Assembly (NCBI GenBank): GCA_004026145.2
Contig: CP034976.1
Location: forward strand, 14,557,257 to 14,621,256
Source of the DNA: Takifugu bimaculatus
Taxonomy: Eukaryota > Chordata > Actinopteri > Tetraodontiformes > Tetraodontidae
Length of the DNA: 64,000 bases
Direction of reading: 5' to 3'
The notes under the pieces are model-generated. The model worked only from the letters and a program-made list of their open reading frames with translations. It ran no database searches and was not told where the DNA came from. Positions 12,112 to 24,054 of the stretch are shown here, piece after piece; positions within the stretch are counted from its first letter, which is position 1; every line of letters starts with the position of its first letter. The translations under genes and the position numbers were made by a program.

Positions 12112-15100
12112 GTAGTAGTAATACCTGAGGAGCTGGGAATGCAGAAGACAGGAGGGAATGTTTGCAGAGCTTAGGTGTAGGAAGACTATTGTGTCACATT
12201 AGTAGCATTCACACATATGAAATGACGCCGTGAAGACGTGTGCAAACACACAAATTAAGCAGCAGTCTGCGGTCAGCTTCTTGGTGAACTTCCCCTGACT
12301 GGATAGGTAACCGGGCCACTTTGTGACAGTTTAGATTCCAGGTCAAAAAAGAAGCTAACGTTGCCATTAAGCCATTAATTTCTTGGTAATTAGATGTCAG
12401 TTCCATCTCCAGGTCACGTCAGTGTTCCTCTCACAGTCCCGGCAGGAGAACAAACAACTGCACCTTCCTCTGTGAGTTAGCAAACCCAAGGACACGCTGA
12501 CTTTCTTATTCAGTATAAATTTGCTTTGCATTTTCCAGCTTTGTCCCCAGTGGAGTTATTTCTTCTAAGTTTGTTTTTGTGTTTTATCAACTAATTTCTG
12601 GAACTTTTCAAAATTGCCCCTCCTTCCTCATAGACACCGAATAACAAGCGAATAAAGAACTCCCATTCACGAGGTTAGTTCACAGGTATTTCATTCTTTC
12701 TGACCTGCAATTCTTCAAGCAGACGAGACAGGTAATAAAAGACCTGTAATATTACATCACTGTAGCTGTTTCTCACCAGAGAAATGCGAGAACTTCCCAC
12801 AAAACAATCTTTTCAGATAAGTTTGTAAATTCAGCGAGACTGATGAAGGCCGCAGCCTTTAGCTGGATATCACACAGCTTCTCTCCTTACTTTACATATA
12901 TTCACATTTATTCAATCATTAGATTATAAAAAAACTTTGCGCCGCCTCGCCATGTCCCTCTCGCCTTACTTTGTGCATGCATGATCCATTTTAAACAAAA
13001 ACGCCGCTGAGAAGCGCTGCATACTTTAGCTTTTGATTTGATAAGTTGCTGAAAAACTTCACCTCAGCTTGGAATCGCCACAAAAACGCGGTGTGGGTGA
13101 CAGCCTGGACTCTGGCGGAAAAGATTTTTGTCCCTGAAAGCAGCCGCGAGGAAACTTCATCAAACAAATCTCTTCAAAATCCAGGGAAAATCCTGCAAGC
13201 TACTACATGAAACATGTCATTATTTCTCTGTCTGGGTGTTCCCCACATACACAAACAAACGGATTACCCAAAATCTGACAAAACAGCGGGCAGTGCAGCT
13301 TTCCTGTCAGCCAGATTCCTTTTTCCCCGCTCCGTGTGATACGAAAGGCTGCCTTCTTTTTTTCCCAACGCAATAATCGCCGTTTTTGTTGTGTACATAA
13401 AAAAATACCCAGACATGCAGCGAGACCGGGTAACAAACACACCAGCCATTTGGTTTCTGACTGAGTGCCGGGGAAAAATAAACGTGCGTTTACGTGTTTC
13501 TGTAGCAGCACTTTGACAGGCTGCAATATCTCTACTGCACGTGCACGGACCTGGAGTCATATGACAGGCAGCAGACAGAGAGGCTGATTCATTCGCTGCC
13601 GACTCTTTAGCATCTCAGACAGTCCCAACCGTGTGTAAATAGATGTTGACCGAGGCAGCAGACTCCCAACATCCCCCACCGCCGCCACGGCTGAAACACG
13701 CGCGCGTTTGACGGATGTCCTGTCTTCGAGCACACACAGACTACAAATCTGCCCTGGTCCCAAGGGCATTTTGGGAACTAAAGGAGGAGGTCTGCTGCGT
13801 CTGTGTGTGGTGTTGGGGGTGCAGAAACTAGACACAAAGGGAGTCCCAGTAGTCAGCGACGGGGTTGTGAACGCCGCCGCGTCTGCAGGGGTGAGGGTGC
13901 TCTGGGATCCACCTTTTCCCCACTTTGGACTTTTGAAAATCCCCTGCCTGACGTCCACTGGGTGGAGAGCGGCCCCGGCTCCCGTCTTTCCCAGCATTTG
14001 TCGCATCAAGGTTTGTTTACGCGTTTCCAAAAATACACCCCGGCACAGCTGCGCCGCAATTGAGAAGAAAAACACAAACCGATGGTCAAGCATTGGGAAG
14101 AAAAAAAAAACACCCGAAATAATCCGTGACAAATCCCCATTCGGTTGCGCTAACGCGACACAACGTGTCACAACAGCTACACCAACGAGACAAAGACGCG
14201 TTCATCCCAGACAGACGTCCACCAGCATCCAGCCTGCACACAAGGTTCACTTTTAGATCTTTCGGTGCCACGGTGCAGAAGAACGCCACACGCCCAAGTG
14301 GGAAACACCGTAAAAAAGCAGAACCTCTCACGGAACGAGGCTCTCTGAAGCCGCCGGTCTTTAAGAGGAAACTTCATCAGGTTATTTCTCACGCTTTGTT
14401 TAACGTGAGGATTGACTCTGAGCAAAGCAAATTTGACTACTTGCAGACATCTTATCCGTTACCAGCAGTGTTCTGTTTATTTTTGCTTCAGGTCATTTGG
14501 CTTCGCCGACCCGTGGGAATACTATAAAACGTATGTGCTTTTATTTTGAAAAGACTTTAGAGGAATAACACACCAACAAAAACCCCGTCTGGGTTTAAGC
14601 CCAACGTTTACGCCCACCTTGGCTTCTGTGACCCAGACAGAAAAAAAGACCAGTCCAGGTAAACTCAAGGACAGGCATGAAAAACAAACGTGTGAACCCA
14701 CGTGCACATCAGGCTCTTCCTGTTGACAGAATGCCTGTTGTTAATAAAAAGAAAAGCTGCAGCTGTGATTGCTCGGTTCAGAGGATCGCTCTCGGTTCTG
14801 CTCTGTTTCCAGACAGGTTTTGAAGCACCAGCCTTGGTGCGCTGCTACAGTCATGAGGCACCCTGTGATTCCTGCCCCCAGCCTCTGAACAACTCCACAC
14901 TCTGGATATTTTGGTGGCGGTAGCCTAGCAGAGGGCAGCTGCAGGTCAACACCAGGGTGTAAAAACAGTCTGGGCCTGGACCCCACATAAAACAAGGAGC
15001 TCTTTCTTAACCTCTGCGAGCCGAGCGCCGCTATTCACGGATACAACTCGTTAGCCGAGGAGAGGTGGCAGACTAAATACGACTCCGCTGAGAAACACTT

Positions 15101-15537
15101 ACCAAGTGTAGAAATTCCCTGTGAAATTAATTATAGGAGCAGTGATCACAAAAGAAATCTGTCTAGGAGCCAGAATAAAAATGGATGCCGTTGTTTGATT
15201 ATCTCAGTCAGGCCGCTCCCCAAGGTCCCAGAATTCACCCAATCTTTCATTTACAAGCAGTCACCAGTAATAAAACAAATTCATTACAACTCAACAACCC
15301 ACAAAATAACCAAAAAAAGAGGCAAAAGCAGCCTCTGAACAAACAAAGAGCTCCGTATGAGCGAGCCTGGCGTCAGCTCTCCGCACATTTAGGTGTAAAT
15401 GCATGAGCGCGCGATTGGGCGAGCGACTGTGGGCGAGTCGACAAGTGTGCGTGCGCGTTTGGACCGAGGTAGCTGACAGATGACCTCCGCTGCCACCTAC
15501 ACACCAACGCTTACGGACGGGAGTGCAGATCAGGCTG

Positions 15538-15607
<70 letters not shown>

Positions 15608-18600
15608 AGACACACACACACAGACACACACACACACACACTCTAGCCTCTGACACGCGGACCTGCCGCATCCCAGAGGGCAAGTGCATGTATACTGTTA
15701 GATGTACATCTAAAGGGCCGGATCGATGAGAACCAGTATTCCTTCAGTCTCCTTTTTTATTGCTTGAGTGGCCTCGGAAGAAATGTGCAGATGCTACAGA
15801 TGTGCTGGGGAGACACAGAGGTGCGTATTGATTGACACGCGTCTGCAGTGTGACATCCATCCTCTTCCCAGTTTGAAACAGTCAGAAAGACAACAGCACT
15901 TCCTGTGCTTCAGATAAGGAAGCTGCTTCAGTAAATATTACCCTTCTGATGCTTCCAACCATTTGTTAATTTGAATAAATCTGCTTCAAAAGATGAAATT
16001 GGGGCTCGTTTTTCCATCAGAATAGCGACCTTGTGTGAGCTTAAACATCAGAGGAGCCTTTATCGGCAGAGGAAGGGACAATAATGGGTGGACTGGTTTA
16101 GCATCGCTGTGCCTGAGCTTAAACCAGCTGAATTTACCTGACCCACATAAAGAGCGCTCAATACAACTGGTGAGAAAGAATCCCAGGTGCTGATTGTCTC
16201 AGCTCCAGACGCTGTGGCGTGCTGCACAAAACACCGCCGTGCTGCTGCCACCTGACACCAGGAAACGTGATCTTATCAGCAGCCGCGCTCCTCCTGAGCG
16301 GCCCTGCGTTACACCGCAAAGGCAAATCAGCATTCCTGCATCTGCAGCACGCAGCTGGGAACATCCGCGCTTTTATTTTGAAAGGGTGACGTGAAGGTTT
16401 TTAAAGCATCCTCCAGCTCAGCCTTTCCTTGATGGGCAAAGAACCATCGCTTGTGCTAAAGTTTCCTACTGCTGGTGGTCTCGTGCAGCGGCCCCGGCTC
16501 CCATCAAGGTCGTTTTTTCCACTTCAACTTCATAAAACCTCGACTTTAATCTCAAAGGTTGGGTCAGAGCTCAGACTTTTCCAACAGCAGTTCAAGCAGC
16601 TTAAGTGGGCGTGTGCCATTTTTATGATCCACCCAAACTTGCCAGAGAAAAAAATCCATTTAAGTTGTGCCCAATTTCAAGGAAGCTCCAGCACGCCGCG
16701 GTGATTCATCCGATCCTGGCATTGAGCTTTTCTCTTTTGACTCCCAAGAATAAAAGTAATTCAGTCCAGTTCTGAATCATCAACCTCCCCTCAGTCATTT
16801 CCTGACCGCCGGCACCTTTTACCTTGGGCCCTTCACTGTTCTGAAACACAAAAAGAGCCACGGCGCCGACGCCTAGATGACAGTGGAAATATGCATTTCA
16901 AGATTGCATTTCAACAGAAGGAGGACGTCCCTTAAACCTACACATTTAAACCTTAAACCTACATGTTTAAGGGACGTCCTCCTTCCGTTGAAATGCAACT
17001 CAAAACATACTTGTTTAAGAAAAACAGGCCCCGAGGGAGAATGTGTCAATATTAGAGGAAAAGACTAAATAAATGTGTTTGCCGAGAACCCGTCTGCAGC
17101 GTCAGCCCGCGGGGACGCCTCCTCCACAGAGAAGTACAACTGTGTGGACAAGAGTGCTGTGGGTTAAACATGTCGCCCGAGGAACGCTGGCTATGGATCT
17201 AACAGTCCATTATCGGCTTTAATTACCAGGAAGCCAAACACCTGAACTGCAAACGGACTTCCCAAACCCAGAGTGGCCGGGCCAGAAGGCTCTGTGCTGT
17301 TTGACCTGAGGAGCGTTTCTTTTTAGCCCTCCTCCAAAAATCAAGAAGCAAAAACCAGCAGCAGCAGCAGCAGCAGCAGCTTCAGGTCTTTGGAATGGCT
17401 GCACGTGGACGCCAGCGTGCAGGCAGAGGTTCGATTCCTGGCCGTGACGCGCTGTCTGCACGTTCCTGCTCCCTTTCAATTCCCCTCCCTGTCTGAGTAA
17501 AGAGGAAACACACCAGCGCAGCCGCCGCTCCACTTAAAAAAAAAAAAAAATAGACGGGGGGGGGGTCTTTTCTTCAGCAGGAGAAATCATCAAAGCTTGG
17601 GCTACATTATTCAGTCTTGCCGGGTCTGCATGACAACACGGGCAACAAACAAGAGCTCTTTTCACCCCAGACAGGCACTACAGTAAAGACACGGCCGTCT
17701 CAAGCCCGCTGAATGGACCCTGCCCCCCCCACTACTCTCAGAGCACCAAAGGTCCAGTGAGCGACACCGGGCCGGCGCTCATTCTGCAGCGAACTCAGAC
17801 GCGTCAGGTGAAAGCGCGGCGCGCGCGGCGACCCACGCGATCGCTCCAACTTTCTTTTGTGGCTGAGTTTACCAGCAGGGTTCAGAAGTCTGAGTCGGTG
17901 TTACTGGATTATCTAATTAGGCTGCGTGTGCTGGCTCTCTGCTTGCAGCACTTCACGTCTGACTAAGTGTCCCTCCCCCCCCCCAACGGTTTCACAGAAA
18001 CCGACAGGCGGTACACCCAGACAAACGCTTACACGCACTTCTTGGTTTACACGGTGGTGTCAGCAGAACCCGACCCGGGTTTCGTACCTGAGGCAGCCCG
18101 GGCCGGCCACGCTCGCTGCCTCCCTCCGCGTCTGTCTGCGTCTCTGTTTATATATCTGTCAGTACTTGTCTTCCTGTTTATTTGTCTTGGTCTGCCTGTC
18201 TGTGTGTCTGCACATGTCTCCGGCTCTCTGTCTGGACGCCCTCTGCATTTCCAGCAGTCTGTCTGCGCGTCTGCGCGTCTTCCTCGGCCGGAGTCATAAA
18301 AAAAGGAACATCTGCAGTGGATCTAGCAGGCAGCAGTGTTACGGCGGGGCTGATAATGATAGCTTCTTTCTGGGCTGCTCAGAAGGCAGACAGACATAAC
18401 ATACCATTCAAGCGTTTCCTGTCTGTGCTGACAGGGGAACTATTTAACCCTCTGTGGTGATCCCTGGCAGCAAATGCACCGTCTGGGCCTTCCAGTCAAC
18501 TTTACAGACTGAGGAATACAGCAGGGCAGCTTCCAAACGTCCAAGTGTTAAAAGACTCTGATATTACCTGCACCAGAATGTCATTCCAGTGATCTTTCCA

Positions 18601-19041
18601 ACAGTCAACTGTTCTAACTACTTTGCGCACTCTGGAAGCTCAGACACAACACTAACAATGATTTAATCCTGTCTGCTTCAAACTCTCAGTCCAAGTAAAA
18701 CAACAAAGGCTTCCAACCATCAGCCGCGGACGCCCTGCGAGCAGCCTGCAAAGTTAGTAAAACAGCCCAAATGCAGGCAATACATGTCAAATAAAGGACC
18801 GCCACGTTAGCGTGGGAGGCACGAAGGACGCAGCCGGTGCCGAGTTACTGTTCGGCTGTCTCACATTAGGACTTGTCTGACTTGACCGTCTTTTCTCCGG
18901 TGCACACAAAACCGCTTATGAGGCGCTAAAGTCGGGATTGTACTCACATATCTCCATTCCCTGTGGCTGGGAAGCGGTGCAGTTGCAGGAGCAGGTGACA
19001 TTGGAGTTGCCGGGGCCGCCAGGGGCCGTTAGGTTTTGCAT
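151..19041 (-). CDS. ldlrad4: LDLRAD4, 5' coding part of short form (gene continues off left edge)
   Basis: Single-pass membrane protein of the LDLRAD4/PMEPA1 family. Known family members sit in endosomal membranes, bind SMAD2/3 through a cytoplasmic SMAD-interaction motif and NEDD4-type ligases through PPxY motifs, and so dampen TGF-beta signalling. Two coding segments are visible, 18948-19041 (31 codons plus one base) and 151-305; they join in phase to give 83 residues ending cleanly on a codon. Residues 1-31 are a short extracellular segment with a Cys-rich core (NVTCSCNC) and sequons at N3, N14 and N20. Residues 39-57 are an Ile/Val-rich transmembrane helix followed by CLLNHYKLST, typical of LDLRAD4 (PMEPA1 has CLLSHYK). 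The SMAD-binding and PPxY exons are beyond position 1. The intron is about 18.6 kb. The name rests on the protein match and on CEP192/SEH1L synteny; the paralogue PMEPA1 is the only serious alternative. Confidence 0.85.
1153..1177. repeat. (TG)n microsatellite
   Basis: About twelve TG units in the LDLRAD4 intron. Confidence 0.95.
3413..3475. repeat. Compound (CA)n/(CGCA)n microsatellite
   Basis: CA tract interrupted by blocks of CGCA; the same compound type recurs at 42259-42328. Confidence 0.95.
5279..5313. repeat. (CA)n microsatellite
   Basis: About seventeen CA units; a second degenerate CA/CG tract follows at about 5478-5508. Confidence 0.95.
5644..5799. repeat. (CA)n tract 5644-5692 and (GT)n tract 5773-5799
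   Basis: Two oppositely oriented dinucleotide tracts 80 bp apart; on one strand they are complementary and could pair as a stem. Confidence 0.9.
6060..6104. repeat. (GA)n purine tract
   Basis: GA repeat interrupted by CGAGAG units, within a longer purine-rich region (about 5970-6140). Confidence 0.93.
6898..6954. repeat. 13-bp perfect inverted repeat in AT-rich DNA
   Basis: catgaatattaca (6898-6910) and tgtaatattcatg (6942-6954) are exact reverse complements separated by 31 bp. Confidence 0.9.
7438..7475. repeat. (GT)n followed by an 18-G run
   Basis: GT repeat to 7456, one T, then a continuous G run 7458-7475. Confidence 0.95.
9351..9398. repeat. Perfect 32-bp palindrome followed by a second 14-bp palindrome
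   Basis: Arm aggtgggtatgctaac at 9351-9366 is exactly reverse-complemented at 9367-9382 with no loop. Two bases later tgctaacgttagca (9385-9398) repeats the palindrome core. Confidence 0.95.
12045..12106. repeat. (CA)n microsatellite
   Basis: About thirty CA units with a CG interruption near 12055. Confidence 0.97.
15540..15641. repeat. (CA)n with CAGA interruptions
   Basis: About 100 bp of CA units broken by four GA substitutions. Confidence 0.97.
16904..16998. repeat. 34-bp near-perfect inverted repeat with 27-bp loop
   Basis: Arms 16904-16937 and 16965-16998 match at 33 of 34 positions as reverse complements (core gaaggaggacgtccctta). The loop carries a short direct repeat of ttaaacctaca type. 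Could be a small hairpin-type (MITE-like) element; no target-site duplication was established. Confidence 0.93.
17356..17380. repeat. (CAG)n trinucleotide repeat
   Basis: Eight CAG units in LDLRAD4 intronic DNA; no ORF support for translation. Confidence 0.95.
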
Positions 19042-19480
19042 GGGGCTGGGCAGACCGGGACACCGCTCCGTGGAGAGAGCCGCCGCCACCGTCGGGGCCC
19101 CACGACGGGAAAACAACGAAAAACTTCCAGGCAGCGGCAGCCGAGTCCGCCGCTACGAGTAACTCCCGACACTTTCGCACTTATTTCTCCACAGCTAATT
19201 TTTTTTTTTCCTCCTATTCTCACGCCATGTTTGTCTGGACGCGGCTCGGACGGTGAAGTAAGCAGAGGTTCGGGGAAGCAGCCATCACCAGCGTCTAAAG
19301 CGGTCTACGGATTTTTTCCGCTCCTTCGTTCGCCGCCGAGAGCAGCTGTCCTTCCTCTACTGGAGCAGGGCAGACACGGCGGGCTCAAGCCCCGCCCCAC
19401 GCCGACTGACAGCCGCTCCGGCCAATCAGGAGCGCGCAAGAGGAGGGCCAGACAGCGAAATAAAAACGATGCCTTCAGGA
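18780..19480 (-). promoter_or_regulatory. CpG-rich putative promoter and 5' UTR of short LDLRAD4 transcript
   Basis: CpG and GC density rise sharply here compared with the flanks. The block contains the first coding exon, a C-rich GC-box-like stretch at about 19391-19399 and a CCAAT sequence at 19422-19426 (inverted relative to transcription). No TATA box is evident. A two-codon upstream ORF (ATG-GCG-TGA on the minus strand) starts near 19228 if transcription begins that far upstream. The start site is inferred from composition only. Confidence 0.55.
18948..19041 (-). CDS. ldlrad4: LDLRAD4 first coding exon of the short, LDLa-less form
   Basis: Starts at ATG 19041-19039, the only in-frame ATG of this reading frame; upstream in-frame codons are not ATG. 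It encodes MQNLTAPGGPGNSNVTCSCN through MEI, plus one base before a consensus GTGAGT donor. The pattern of a short N-terminus, NVTCSCNC and then MEI joined to SELEF closely parallels PMEPA1, so this is the family's short-form N-terminus rather than the LDL-receptor class A form. It lies in a CpG-rich block. Confidence 0.82.
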
Positions 19481-20654
19481 GCGGACAGGAAAAAAAAAAT
19501 TAAACTTTGTAACTCGGACACAACTGAAAAACAATGCGATTTTTAAACCCTCCGGTGAGATGCGCACTGGGAAGCATGGGTTTAATTTGAACACTTGGAT
19601 GAAAACATGTTATCTGTTCAAAGCTTATGTTCGCTGCACTTCCCAGCAGGCAGAGTGATGAAAAGTTAAAGTTGTGAAAGGCAAGTGTTTATATTATTAG
19701 CAGACAGCATTATTTATGCAGGCCTCTTGTTCCAGTCTCACTGGTGTGGTGCTGTCTGGTGTCAGTGGTTAATATTCATGAAGGCCCTTGCATATATTAG
19801 ATGCAAATGATTTAATTGTCTGACTATTCCTAAATGCTCCAATTTATACAGCTTGGACTGCTGCACCTGTTTCATCCCATCTACATATGGAGTTAGTATA
19901 GCAGCTAAAACAATCAACGGAACACATTTAAAACCATCAAAGTCATCACCTGTACATTTATTTGCACTACAAATTATACCACGAAAAGCTATAACTTGGG
20001 AACAAGCTTCTGTTGTCAACAGTGGGCCTCTGAAAGTGTACTGACACATTTTAGAAAACAAAACTTGAATCTGGCATTGTACCAAGAGCACCTGAAGGCA
20101 GCACTGCAAATGGGATGAGAGTTACTGGTCTGAGCCTGGATATGTATGAGTGTCTGGGTTCCAGAGGGTGGGAGGTGGGGGAGCTGCTGACCTGACTCAG
20201 AAAGCTAGCAGACGGTCGGGTCGTGGTTGACAATGGCTGTGGGAGAGCAGAGGAAGGGAGAGCGGGAGGGGGGCAGGCAGGGACGGGGCTGGCTGGTCTG
20301 CTGTGCTATCTGGGGAGGGTGGGGAGAGCTCTTTGAGTTTCACTCCCTTTTAGAGTTGGCCACAGCCAATGGAGAGAGCTTTTTGGAGGGGCTAACCTTG
20401 AGGTGACCCTCTGCACCAGTCTTGTGGCTGAGGGGCACATGTGCAGCAGAGAGGCATCCCCCCCCCCAACCAGAACACATGCCTCCTCCAACCAACAGTG
20501 CACCCCCGACACGCACACACGCAGACACACACACAGCTCTGTCTGCAGTCTATAAATAAACGAGGGTGTTCAGTTCTGAGAGAAGCTCTGAATGTCACTC
20601 TAAACCAGCAACTTTCCAGACTGTAGCCCAGGAACCACAAGATAGTGTAGTGCT

Positions 20655-20690
20655 GTGTGTGTGTGTGTGTGTGTGTGTGTGGGGGGGGGG
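20655..20690. repeat. (GT)n plus ten-G run
   Basis: GT repeat directly followed by a G homopolymer. A similar poly-G run is at 20962-20974. Confidence 0.95.
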
Positions 20691-21457
20691 TCCAGATTCT
20701 CTTGAAACTGTTGCATTTGCTTGATTAATAGTAATAGTATGCTGAAGCCTGAGATACTGGCCCTGCTGTCTGGTGGTGATGATGTCATTTCCAGTCAGAC
20801 TGTGCACCACCTCAGTTGAGAAGTGGTGCGACTGTATCGAGTTCTCACCCTGCGGTGGCCCGACCCAGGAGAGGTCAGCTGTCAAACCAGGAGCTTTTCA
20901 CTGCATTTTCTTAACATGAGAACTTTGAGGTTTCTTTCTTTACTGCAGCCCACCATGGGGAGGGGGGGGGGGGGACAGAAAGCTTTAAACGTTTTTGTTG
21001 TTTTTTGTTGTTTTCAGTCTCACACTGTCAAAAATATTAGGAGTAATCACAGTCTCTCAGACTGAACTGTGGGTTTCAGTGCGACTTTAGTCCAAGGTGC
21101 CACGTCCACTCATGCACAAGCTATTTTCCATGACGGTGTCCAGTGATCCACCCGGAATTCTGACTGATGCAGCGGGAGAAGAAGAAAACAGATGCAAGAC
21201 AGACGCAACTGACAAACACCAGGCAGCTGTCATATTTTTATTGAAGCAACAAATTGAGGCATTGGCGGTTGCCTTGTCAACCCAGAGCCTCGATATCAAT
21301 CGGGAGGGCTGAGGAGAGGACCTCGCCACGCTGCCGCGAGGCTTTCTTGTGTCCTCACGCCTACATAAATACACTCCAGACAGGCGTGCGGACCCCAGAC
21401 AAGCTCTCATATTCAGACGGACCCAAACCAACATTGATTCTCGCAACCCACCTCCAT

Positions 21458-21458
<1 letters not shown>

Positions 21459-21490
<32 letters not shown>

Positions 21491-21668
21491 CTGTCTGGAG
21501 CGTCAATTCAGTCCCCAAGGGAGCTCAGGGTGACACCACTAACAGGCCAGACCAGACCAGACAGCCAGCAGACAGATAAATACTAGGCACGGCTGAATAT
21601 CAAATGCACTCTACTAGCTCTCGTACCATCCCCCCCATGACTGCATTGCACACTCACACACTCACACA

Positions 21669-21708
<40 letters not shown>
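21459..21708. repeat. (CA)n at 21459-21488 and (CT)n(CA)n at 21669-21708
   Basis: Two simple repeats 180 bp apart. Confidence 0.93.
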
Positions 21709-21709
<1 letters not shown>

Positions 21710-24019
21710 TGAGCCCGTCTGTGTCTCTCTCTCGGGGAAAGTCTGCTTCATCGTGTATTTGAGGAATACCAACTTTAGGTTGATAGGTTTATCACGCCCG
21801 GCACGAGCGCACGCGTGTCTATTTTAGGAACTTTTCACAGGCTTCCCTGCTCACTCAGGACTTTGGTGCCTGTTCCAGAGTTCATCAAGTCGTGATGCAT
21901 TCGTGTTGCATCGTAGAGATCCGACAGACTGACCGTGTAAAGGAAGAGAGGGTCACACTGCGCAGATCAAGACAGGACATTTCCTTCTCTGCACAGGTGA
22001 TGTAATTGTTCTTTATTTAGAGCCACAGGAAGCTACTCCTGCATGTGTCCACATAACTCACAAATGCTGATCAATAATCAGACGTTTGCGGCTGGCCCAT
22101 AAACGCATCACCAGATGCATCAGCGCTCAGGCCCACACTGAAACAGGCAGAACAGCTCAGACCTCAGAGAAGAGGTCCAACCCTCCCTCCCCTCCCTGAA
22201 CACCCCAGAGCTGCACCATTTGAGCTTGGATTCTGCCGGTAGACGCTGCTCCATAGCGCCATCTTGTGGGGCAGCCAGGACTAGACCTATTTCAAGCACC
22301 AGCCCAAATACAGATGTGAAAGTCTGAGGGAGGCACTATTCTGAGGTCTGCTCCAGTCTTTCCTCGGCTGCATGGAAGTTTCTAAAATATGCTTCTGAAA
22401 AGGTTTAATGTTCAGTTACAGCTCAATTTAATCAAAGTACACGACAAAGCAGAGTTTTCACACAATAATTTGAGCCTTGGAGCATTTTAATTAAAGAAAG
22501 ATACAATGGACACATCTGTACAAAGACAAGCTTTTGTGGTCTAACACTTCTGTAATACTTTGGTTTTTCAAGGATGGCACGCATCATCCCAGAAATGTGG
22601 GAAACCAGCATTTTTAAATCTTGTATTTTACGCATTAATTTGATTTGGAACACAACAAGAGATCCTATTCTAGACTTTTTTTTCTAAATCTGAACACCAC
22701 CCAGATGAATTCATCATTATTATGCAGGCATGGATTTAATAAACTGTCTCGGGAGCAGGAACAGCACAACAAAAGCCAAGATATCTTTGGGTGCGCCTAC
22801 TTTGTCTGGCTTGTTTTAATTTGTTCTTTCAAGGCTTTATGGAAGTGCAACTCTACATGGGTGGAGTAACTCATCTCAACATGGCGTGTTTCTGCCATCT
22901 TGTGATTAACTGGAAAAAAAACACATTATGCACAATCACAGGACTGTGGTTTCCTTATTTATTCCTCGTGTGTGTTACTGATCATTAGCCATAAAAAGGC
23001 ATTCAAAATCATTGAGGCACCTGCCTCTTTACTCTGCCTGGTAACAGAATGGCAGAGCTGCACCTGAGGGGGCATCATAGAGCAAAGAGGACAATGGTCA
23101 GGTAGAGTGTGTTTCCTGTGGCAGATAAGCTGGCACAGCATGCTTAAAAAGAACTTATCATGGCTACGGATTTAATTACAGCCGGGTGACGCACTGCTTC
23201 CAGCCATTGTACAAACTCTAGGCTCACATTTCCCGAGTCCAGCTGTTACCATGCTCACACAGTCCACACGGCATGAGGTTTCTGTACACTGCCCCCTGGC
23301 ACCCGGATGGTCATGACAGCTATGCACAATCCTTTTGGATAAAGCAGGACAAATATGGAGGCATAGTGGTTCTGATGCTACTGTGCTAACTCCACTGGAT
23401 CGGTTTGTTACCATCAGGTGGAGTCAGACGTACAAATGGAGGTAAGAGGCCACAAATACTGATTATATCCTCCTGCAGCTTCAGTCTCCACTGCAAATCA
23501 CAAAGATCCATTTTGACTCCTCAAAATATTTCCAGTTGGACTATTAACCTCGCTCGCTGACTCCACTGAGCTGCCAGTGTTGCTGAATTCCAAATGTCAA
23601 AACAAAGGAAGGATATGACTCAAGGATGAATGGGACCCATGAGTTAAGCCACAATGCACCTCACCGGCTGACAAAGCTGCAGAGCGAGACAGAGAAAGTG
23701 CGTGTTTGCTCAGGCATTAATGGCGGCTCTGCACCCTCGGCTGAGTGCGACGCAACAGAAACGGCCAGAGTTGCATTCAATAAACCGTCTGGCAGAGGCG
23801 TGCTGCCCTTGTCTGACTGCAGCGCCGTGTCACATCCTGTCCGTGCAGGTGCACCACCCAGCTGTCTGGTTTCCCATTCCTGTCATTTAGACTCACACAC
23901 TTACACACACAAACACACACACACACACACAGTGAGAGCTACGGTGTCATTGCAGCGGTGCCTGCAGCCATAAGAGTGCGGGGGGAGTGATTTTGACATG
24001 AAAAAAAAGAAGGTGTGCA

Positions 24020-24022
<3 letters not shown>

Positions 24023-24053
<31 letters not shown>
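24023..24053. repeat. (GT)n microsatellite
   Basis: About fifteen GT units; a shorter tract follows at about 24521-24541. Confidence 0.95.

Positions 24054-24054
<1 letters not shown>

Larger units (their letters stand above)
306..18947 (-). other. LDLRAD4 long intron, no gene seen
   Basis: About 18.6 kb between the two LDLRAD4 coding exons. I see no exon-like ORF with splice signals and homology on either strand; ORFs here lack recognisable protein features and several are simple-repeat translations. It holds many microsatellites, two striking perfect or near-perfect inverted repeats (9351-9398 and 16904-16998), a smaller one (6898-6954), a CAG run at 17356-17380 and some AT-rich candidate regulatory stretches, for example 10270-10520. 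Confidence 0.6.

Noticed and set aside
13557..14256. Overlapping ORFs of 204 (minus) and 182 (plus) codons
   Set aside because: Intronic to LDLRAD4, no recognised domains, no splice or promoter context; chance ORFs in GC-richer DNA.
15540..15641. Regularly interrupted CA tract resembling a repeat array
   Set aside because: Unit is two bases with point substitutions; a microsatellite, not CRISPR or a satellite.
19036..19503. 155-codon plus-strand ORF
   Set aside because: Antisense to the LDLRAD4 5' exon and promoter; composition-driven.
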